Source: Notamacropus eugenii (taxonomy: Eukaryota > Chordata > Mammalia > Diprotodontia > Macropodidae). Taken from it: a stretch of DNA of 64,000 bases. A program made the position numbers and the translations under genes. The stretch lies in NCBI RefSeq assembly GCF_028372415.1, contig NC_092875.1, positions 432,629,877 through 432,693,876 on the forward strand, in the 5' to 3' direction. Shown piece by piece: positions 35,201 to 44,200 of the stretch. The notes beneath the pieces are model-generated. The model was given only the letters and a program-made list of their open reading frames with translations, did no database searches and was not told the DNA's origin. Each line of letters starts with the position of its first letter. Within the stretch, counting starts at the first letter, position 1.

Positions 35201-38200
35201 AGGGCTAGACTTGTTTCATACAAAATAAATTTTGTTTGTAAATAATACTCTCATTTTTTTATATGGTAATCTAGTTAGGTAAGAGTAGAGGATTCTGCTA
35301 AAAAATGACCTTCTTTCTTATATAGTGTCAGTGTTACAGTGGAATGGTCTTGTCTACAGAGAGTAGTGTGGCAGTGTATGGCACGCTCAATCTTACGCCA
35401 GAAGGCAAGCAGGTAAGTGTGTGGAATTATTTATCAAAAGATGCCTTAAATAATATTTAACAAAAGAAAGCTTTCAAATTATAATCATGAGATTTTAGTG
35501 TTTACACTATAGTTAACATGTTGACACATTTAGTTGACAACTGAGAGAACAGCTCTTGATGGAGGAAAAAATATGATTAGCCACCAGAGGGAGCTCACAA
35601 GAGTCAGATATTGGCAAGAAAGACTTCAGTATTTGCATTTGTGTGGAAGATTGGATTTAAGGCATTAAAATTTCTTTCTGAACAATGTGATTGAAAAATA
35701 GCAGGAGTTAAATTTTTGTCCCAGCAACTATCTTCTTTGTTAATCATCCCCAGATTAGCTTCCTTATTCCTTATTCAGCCACATTATACAGAAGAACACT
35801 TGCTTCCCTTAATGATTAGTGGGGGACTGACTTTTCATCTTTTGTTTCAGAGAAAAACCATTTAAATAGTCCTTTTCAGTTTTAGTAAATATTAATGGGC
35901 TTTTTTTTTTTAACTATTAGTCACAATGTGAAAGGCTATATGTTATCAATGGATAGAGAGCTGACCTCAGTCAGGAAGTCTCATGTTCAAGTCCTACCTG
36001 TTCCCTCTCCTGGTTCTGTGATCATGGGAAAGTTACTCAAACTCTCAGTGCTATCAGCTGACTCTTAAGATTGTGAGTTAAAAGAACATCAGTAGAAGAA
36101 GTTCCCTTACTTGGAATTCCCTTAACTAATGAAATTGCAGGTTTGGGTCAGCACTCTCATGCAGAATTCATAATGACCTAAATTGGGATTGTGAATAGTA
36201 TAGCATCTGTTTTGTTTTATGATTCTTTTTGTTTTTCCCCACCCCCCAATCTCTTTATTCAAAATGCACTTAGGCGCCAGGAGGCCATGAGCTGAGCTGT
36301 GACTATTGGGAATTGATTGGCTTAGCTCCTGCTGGGGGATCAGATAACCTGCTAAATGAAGAGTCTGATGTGGATGTCCAGCTCAATAATAGACACATGA
36401 TGATCCGAGGAGAGAACATGTCTAAAATCTTGAAAGCACGTTCAGTGATCACCAGATGCTTCAGAGATCACTTTTTTGATAGGGGATATCATGAAGTAAG
36501 TTTCACTTGCTTTTCTGTGGCATAAACCTTTTTTTCCTGTTTTAGAATGATAAATGATAAAGGCTGGCTGTCATTTTAAAGGTTTTTTTTCTTAAATACT
36601 CATTTGTCTTTTTTTTTTTAAACAGATCACTCCTCCAACGTTAGTACAAACACAGGTGGAAGGTGGTGCCACGCTTTTCAAACTGAACTATTTTGGAGAA
36701 GAGGCGTTTTTGACTCAGTCGTCACAGTTATATCTGGAAACTTGCCTCCCAGCTTTAGGAGATGTCTTTTGTATTGCTCAGTCGTACAGAGCAGAGCAGT
36801 CCAGGACACGAAGACACCTGGCAGAGTATGGGAAATGCCATTGTCTCCTTTTTTAATCCGTTCACAGGAAAAGCATCTTGGATGATGTGTTTGTAGCAAG
36901 ACTTGGATGTGGGAAGTATCCATTTAAATAGTAATTGTGAAGTGTTGCTTTCCCTAGGAAAATGTCAGTTATGATACTCAGAAGTGCAATAGAGGAAATG
37001 TATCTATTCATTCACTATGACTTTATCCTCTATTTGTTAGAAATAATAAGAAAAGAATTGCTGGTTTATGGAACCCCAGTATTAGAACCGAATATTAATG
37101 GTTCTTGCAATTGGGATGCTACCTTCCTTGACAGTTTTCCATTATTAAAATTCCTTGTGTTAGAGTAAAATTAAGTCAAAAGCCTAGTGACCCTGAAATG
37201 GTGTGGTGTCATCTTTTTCCTCAGGTACACTCACATTGAAGCTGAGTGCCCTTTCCTGACTTTTGAAGATCTCCTAACCCGCGTGGAAGACTTGGTTTGT
37301 GATGTAGTAGACAGGATCTTGAAATCACCTGCAGCAAGCTTACTGTATGAACTCAACCCGGTATGCATTTCAATGGAAGTGTGTAATGAGTTCACACTGT
37401 TGAAGAAATTTAAGACCAAAAATGACTGGCTCATCATTTTAATTTTGTAATAATTTTGGTTTATATACGAGAGTAACTAACTTATCCATTACATTTTAAT
37501 GAAGTTACAGTTTTGGTTACTAACTTATCCATTACATTTTAATGAAGTTACAGTTTTGGTTACAGAAAATGGCTTTAAGTGATGTATACAACTGCCCAGT
37601 CTACAGTTCACATCTTTTGGCAGTGGAGCCTAGGCATTCAACATCACTTAAATCCTAAATGATTCACTGAATATTTCATAAGGAGACTTTCAGTAGTACT
37701 GTTTGTCATTAATGGGAAATTCCTGTCCCTTTTTGTGGAAAACATGTGGATGTTACCAACAAACTTGTAATAGGAAACTTATGTCAGTTTGCCTAACATA
37801 TTGGCCGTCAGTTTTTGACACTTAGGAACGAACATTGCCTTGATGTCTAATAAAGCTTCCCTGACTGCTCTGACTTGCTGACTTTGAGCCAAATAACCTA
37901 CTTGGTTAGAGCATGATGCTAGTGCTGTAGCCCAGTTTGATTTTCTCAGAAGAAGAAACATTCTTTTGCCTTGGATGTTCTCTGAGAGATGGGCTTTGGA
38001 TCACAGAGGATGGTGGTGTTGAGAGTGTGGCTGATTCAACATAAATTCTCTTCACTTCTGGGCAGATCATTCTGGACTTTGTTTTCATGGTCTATAAAAT
38101 GAAGGCACCGATCTTTTAGGATCTCTAAGGACCCTTCCTATTGTCATGATCTGTGACTGGACATAGTTTTAGAAATCATTTTTTTAGAAGTTATTTTAAA

Positions 38201-41200
38201 ATTACTATGTTTTCTTTTTCTCATTATAGACTTTTACACCCCCTAAGAGACCTTTCAAACGGATGAACTACTCAGATGCCATTGTGTGGCTAAAGGAGCA
38301 TGATGTGAAGAAGGAGGATGGTACCTATTATGAATTTGGAGAGGTAAGAAATGTTCACCAGTCTTGGTTTTCCTTTCAAGGGGAACATTGCCTTTTATTG
38401 GAGCACACTATTTACAAAAAATTCAGTACATGGGAAGTATCTGCCTGGCTTCATCTTTTAAATTTCCGTCAGTGCTTCAGTCTTCCTTATTGTTTTCCTG
38501 GGAGAACACTATAACCATAATTCTCCAGGCCAGATGATAGCAGTTTACCAAAGTCCTTGTTTATTCAATTGCTGAATCATGAGGAGGAAGGAATAGGGTA
38601 GCCACTGAAGGTGCAGTGTGCAGTGAGTTGCTTTAAGGATAGGAGGCAAGAAGGAGCCAAAAGTTATAAAATGAAAAGCCGGAAGAGAGGAAGGAGAGGT
38701 AAGAGGGGCTGGGTCCCAGTGTTACTGATCTATGTTGAGTTGTGGTCCTGCTGCTCAACGTCACGCATACTCCTGCTCTAGACCCCTCCTCGGCCAACTG
38801 CCTCTCTGCTGTTCACTTCATTTTATAATAATTCTCTTGTAAGTGCTTACCAAGTGCTGTGTAGGGTTGATTGTTTTAGAGGAGATTTAACACTCTATTT
38901 CATATGTACTCTGTTATACCGTATAAATAATCTGACAGGTTTCCTATTGGCTGTTAACCAGAGGTTAGCAGGGAAAGTCAAAGGTTCTACTAATAATATC
39001 ATTTGTGCAATATGTGTCTTTATCAATCTTTATGTTAGCTTCAATTTCTTATTTCATCTTGAATATTTATATGTGATGAACTAATGCATATCCACCAAAT
39101 ATGTACTTAATGACACAAAAGGATATATGTAAAAACTGAGTGACTTGGTTTATTGTCATCTAATGTTTTTAGCCAACTATTTCAGTGGTGTTTACCCTCA
39201 TAAATACAACATTTTGGCTCACTTGGCGTTTGGATGTGTTTTACTGCCAGCTAAAGCATGACTGATAGTGGGGATAAAGATACACCAATAACCATGAGTG
39301 TTTATAGGTGGCTGTTACTTTCCATGTAGATCATTGATATTCTGCAACCATCACTGACTACCTAATGCTCACGGAACTAGTGAAACTCCTGTACTTCAGA
39401 GCCAGATAAAATGAATTATTGCAGCAATAACTGATAGACCCAAGTTCGCTGGTTTCTAGTTTCCCTCATAATGGGTTATATGTATTTGTTACTTACCAGA
39501 CTTGAGTGGTATATTGTCTGAATTCCTTTAAAGCATTTAGGGAAGCACAGGCATCTTTTTACTATTCATTTAGAATTGAAGAATTTTGGAACATGTTAAA
39601 ATAGCTTGTTTTGAAAATGAGACTAACCCCCTCCCCTACTTTTTGTGACTTGTCTTAGTGCGTTGCATCAGTAGGACAAAGGCCTGGTGCAGAGGGAGAG
39701 AGTTCCTGGTGTCTTGTTGCATTTCTAGTTGTAAATGTTAATGAAGTCTTGTTTAACCTCAGGATATCCCAGAAGCTCCTGAGAGACTGATGACAGACAC
39801 CATTAATGAACCAATCTTGCTGTGTCGATTTCCTGCAGAGATCAAGTCCTTCTATATGCCGCGATGTCCTGAGGATTCCCGGCTTACTGAATCTGTCAGT
39901 TGGTGATTCAAGTAGTATTAGGAGCCTTTCTTTTTAAGGGGGTGGGGATCACTGTTTGGAATGCCATGTAGCTCATTGTTTAAAACCTCAGATATTTTCT
40001 TGCCAGTACAAAATTATAAAATGGTTTCTGAAGTTGTTGTACTTATCACTGAGCACGCAGTTTGTTAAATTTTAGGCCATGAATGATCAAAGGAAGCTTT
40101 AGAGGGGCTTCTTATTGGAGCACAGTTCTGGCTTCCAGTTCACCTATAGAGTAATGCCAGCATTTTGGGGGTGGCGGGGGAGAGTGTTAGAAAAGTAATT
40201 TTAGTTTGCTTCCCTGGTAGCACCAGGCTTATGGCAACATCTTGTTCTCTTTATTTTTTTGTTTTTTAGGTAGATGTGTTGATGCCAAATGTTGGTGAAA
40301 TTGTGGGAGGTTCCATGCGTATCTGGGATGGTGAGGAACTGCTAAAGGGATACAAGAGAGAAGGCATTGATCCCACTCCCTACTACTGGTACACTGATCA
40401 GGTACTTACCTTCTTCACATGTGCTGTGTAACAAATTTCTTTATTATTCGACACAACGTGGTCAGCTGCATGGGTAAGTAACATCATGCTGTTTCTTGCA
40501 AAAATTTTATCAAATTGAACCAAACAGACAGGGTAAGTTTAGCTTAGACATTTCCTAGTTTCTAATTTATGGTTTAGTATCTTTCTTTTTAAGAATAACA
40601 CATTTACCTTACATTTGCACTTCATTAGGCTCTTCAGGTTAGAACTTTCCCTTTACAATGATGGGATGGGAAGATTACTTTCCTAAAGTTATGGCAGCCA
40701 TTAGATTGACATATTTTTTTTTCTTTTTTTTATTAATTTTTAACATTTATTTTCACACAATTTTGGGTTACAAATTTTCTCCCCTTTTATCCCCTCCCCC
40801 CCACCCAAACCCAAGCTTTCTAATTGCCCCTGTGACCTATCTGCTCTCTCCTCTATCCTCCCTCCCTGCCCTTGTCTCCGTCTTCTCTTTTGTCCTGTAG
40901 GACCAGATAGCTTTCTTGACCCCTTAACCTGTATTTCTTGTTACCCAGTGGTAAGAACATTACATTTGGTCCTAACACTTTGAGTTCTAACCTCCTTAGC
41001 TCCCTCCCTCTCCACCCCTTCCCCTTGAAAGACAGGCAATTCAATATAGGCCATATCTGTTTAGTTTTGCAAATGATTTCCATACTAGTTGTGTTGTATA
41101 GGACTAACTATATTTCCCTCCATTATATCCTGTCCCCCATTACTTCTATTTTCTTATGGTCCTTTCCCTCCCCATGAGTGTTGACCTCGTATTACATTCT

Positions 41201-44200
41201 CCTCCCCTACCCTCCCCTTTATCCTCCCCCCCACCCTGCTTGTGCCCCTGTCCCCCACTCTCCTGTATTATGAGATAGGTTTTCCTATCAAAGTGAGTGT
41301 GCATTATATTCTTTCCTTTAGTGGAATGTGATGAGAGTAGACCTCATGTTTTTCTCTTGCCTCCCCTCTTTATCCCACCACTAATAAGTCTTTTGCTTGC
41401 CTCTTTTATGAGAGATAATTTGCCCCATATAACTTCTCCCTTTCTCCTCCCAATATTTCTCTCTCACTGCTTGATTTCATTTTTTTTTTTAATATATGAT
41501 CCCATCCTCTTCAGTTCACTCTGTGCACTCTGTCTCTATGTATGTGTGCATGTGTGCATGTGTGTGTGTGTGTACTCCCACCCAGTGCCCAGATACTGAA
41601 ATGTTTCAAGAGTTATAAATATTGTCTTTCCATGTAGGAATGTAAACAGTTCAACTTTAGTAAGTCCCTTATGATTTCTCTTTGCTGTTCACCTTTTCAT
41701 GGTTCTCTTCATTCTTGTGTTAGAAAGTCAAATTTTCTTTCCAGCTCTGGTCTTTTCATCAGGAAAATTTGAAAGTCTTCTATTTCATTGAAAGACCATT
41801 TTTTCTCCTGAAGTATTATACTCAGTTTTGCTGGGTAGGTGATTCTTGGCTTCAGTCCTAGTTCCTTTGACTTCTGGAATATCCTATTCCATTCCCTTCT
41901 ATCCCTCAATGTAGAGGGTGCCAGATCTTGTGCTATCCTGATTGTATTTCCACAATACTTGAATTGTTTCTTTCTAGCTGTTTGCAATATTTTCTCTTTC
42001 ACCTGGGAATTCTGGAATTTGGCCACAATGCTCCTAGGAGTTTCTCTTTTTGGATCTCTTTCATGCGGTGTTCTGCGGATTCCTTGAATATTTATTTTGC
42101 CTTCTGGTTCTAGAATCTCAGGGCAGTTTTCCTTGATAATTTCATGGAAGATGATGTCTAGGCTCTTCTTTTGATCATGGTTTTCAGGTAGTCCCAGAAT
42201 TTTTACATTGTCTCTCCTGATTCTGTTTTCCAGGTCAGTTGTTTTTCCAGTAAGATATTTCACATTATCTTCCATTTTTCGAATCTGCGCGGTATGTTCT
42301 GAGATATCTGTCTTTCTCGAAAAGTCCTTAGCGTCCATCCGTACCATTCCAGTTTTGAAAGATCTATTTTCTTCAGTGAGCTTTTGAATCTCCTTTTCCA
42401 TTTGGTTAATTCTGCTTTTGAAAGCATTCTTCTCCTCATTGGCCCCTTGCACCTCCCTTGCCAGCTGAGTTAGGCTAGTTCTCAAGTTGCCAATTTCTTC
42501 AAGATTTTTTGGTTTTCCTTTAGCAGGGAGCTGATCTGCTTTTCATGCTTCTCCCTCATCCCTCTCATTTCCCTTCCCAGTCTTTCCTCCACCTCTCTAA
42601 CTTGATTTTCAAAATTCCTCTTGAGCTCTTCCATGGCCTGAGCCCATTGGGTGGGCTGGGACACAGAATCCTCGATTTCTGTGTCTTTGCCTGATGGCAA
42701 GCATTGTTCTTCCCCATCAGAAAGGAAGGGAGGAAGTGTCTTTTCTCCGGTAAAGTACCTTTCAATAGTTTTATTTCTTTTCCCTTTTCTTGGCATTTTC
42801 TCCAACCAGTGGCCTGACCTCTGAATGTTCTCCTCACACCCACCTCACCTCCTGGTCCTCCCAGCCAGCGTTTGGGGACTGAGATTCAAATGCTGCTTCC
42901 CGCCTTAGGATTTTTGGCGGGGGCAGGGCTGCTATTCAGTGTGAGAATTAAGTTCAGGTGCTGAGGTCAGGGGCAGGGCCGCCTCTCTGGCTCAATTCCC
43001 TCAGGAGGTTTATGCACAAACCTTCCACAATGGATCCAGGCTCCCGCCCGCGCACCCACCTCTCAGCCCCCACCTCCGGGGGAGGGGGGGGGGGGCCGAG
43101 CCTTGGGGGCACCCCACTCCCCTCTCAACCCGCCAAAGAGACTCTCTCACCGACCCCCGTCAGTCACCTGTTGGTGGGGGGGCTGTGCCGCCGCTGGAGA
43201 TCCCATCCCCGTAGCCCTCTCGGATCTCCTCCTCTCGGTGTCGCCGCTGCGGCAGGGCCGCACTCCGCTCCCTGTCCCCCCGCGAGAGGTCCGCAGGTCT
43301 CTCCGGAGCAGGAATCTCCCTCGCTCCAATACTCCGTGGTCTCTGGGTGCAGAATTCGCCCTGGCTTGGTCTCCTCTAGCCGTTCTGTGGTTTGTGTTAG
43401 ATTGACATATTTAAGATAGTTCACCTTCTTTCTATTGGTGGTCTCATTTGTTCCTTTTACATTGGCTTCCATTCTCTATATCTCCCAACTCAACTACTTT
43501 ATAAACTCCAGGTACAAATTTTCAGTTGCCTCTTGGACATTATACCTAGATTTCCTACTAGTACCTCAAACTTAGGCTTTTCTGGTCTTCACTGTTTTTT
43601 TTTTTAATGTTACTGCTATTCTCCTAACCACTTACTCTTAAGGCCTCAGAGCCATCTTTTGATTTCTCCTATTCTCTCTATATACATTGTTAATCACCAA
43701 GCTCAGTTAATTCTGTCTTTGCAATATCTATTGCCTCTGTCCTCTTTTTGCCACTTCCAGTATGACACCAGTCCAGGTTGCATCTTTATTACTCTTCCTA
43801 AGACTAATTTAATGTCCTTGTACTTGTTTTGTCTGCCTCTAGCCTCCCTTTCCAAACAAACTTTCATGCTGCTGCTAGGTTAATTTTAATGTGTGGCTCT
43901 GACCACATCACTCCACTGCTAAAAATTTTCATTGGCTTTCCATCATCTAGAAGTCAAGGGCTAATTAAACTCCTTATGTTGGCGTTGGAGGTCCTCTACA
44001 ATCTGGTTCCATTTTATCTTTGTCTCTCCATTTGTTATCCAGCCAAACTGGACTATTCACATACATTCTGTGCTTAAATCTTAAGTCAGGCAGCTTCCCA
44101 TGCCTGAAATGGCCATCTCCCTTCCTCCGTTTTCAATTATTGAAATTCTAGCTAGCTATTCTTTAAAGGACATTTCAAATGCCACTTTTTCCATTGAAAC

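Larger units (their letters stand above)
40717..43396 (-). mobile_element. Full-length half-L1 (HAL1-type) retrotransposon in NARS1 intron 14
   Basis: A 2680-bp insertion with a perfect 16-bp target-site duplication. In its own sense: GC-rich 5' UTR (43396-42806), L1-type ORF1 (42805-41709), then a purine-rich 3' UTR (41708-40735) and a poly-A tail. ORF2, the endonuclease/reverse transcriptase, is absent, yet both ends and the target duplication are intact. The element therefore most likely inserted in this form, driven in trans by L1 enzymes, as known for HAL1 elements. It is antisense to NARS1. The target duplication without mismatch suggests a comparatively recent insertion. Confidence 0.85.

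Noticed and set aside
37473-37566. Direct repeats considered as a CRISPR-like array
   Set aside because: Tandem copies without spacers in a vertebrate intron; plain duplication.
42958-43472. Open frames in the GC-rich block in NARS1 intron 14
   Set aside because: They lie in the 5' UTR of the HAL1-type LINE and show only Pro/Ser/Arg-rich translation.
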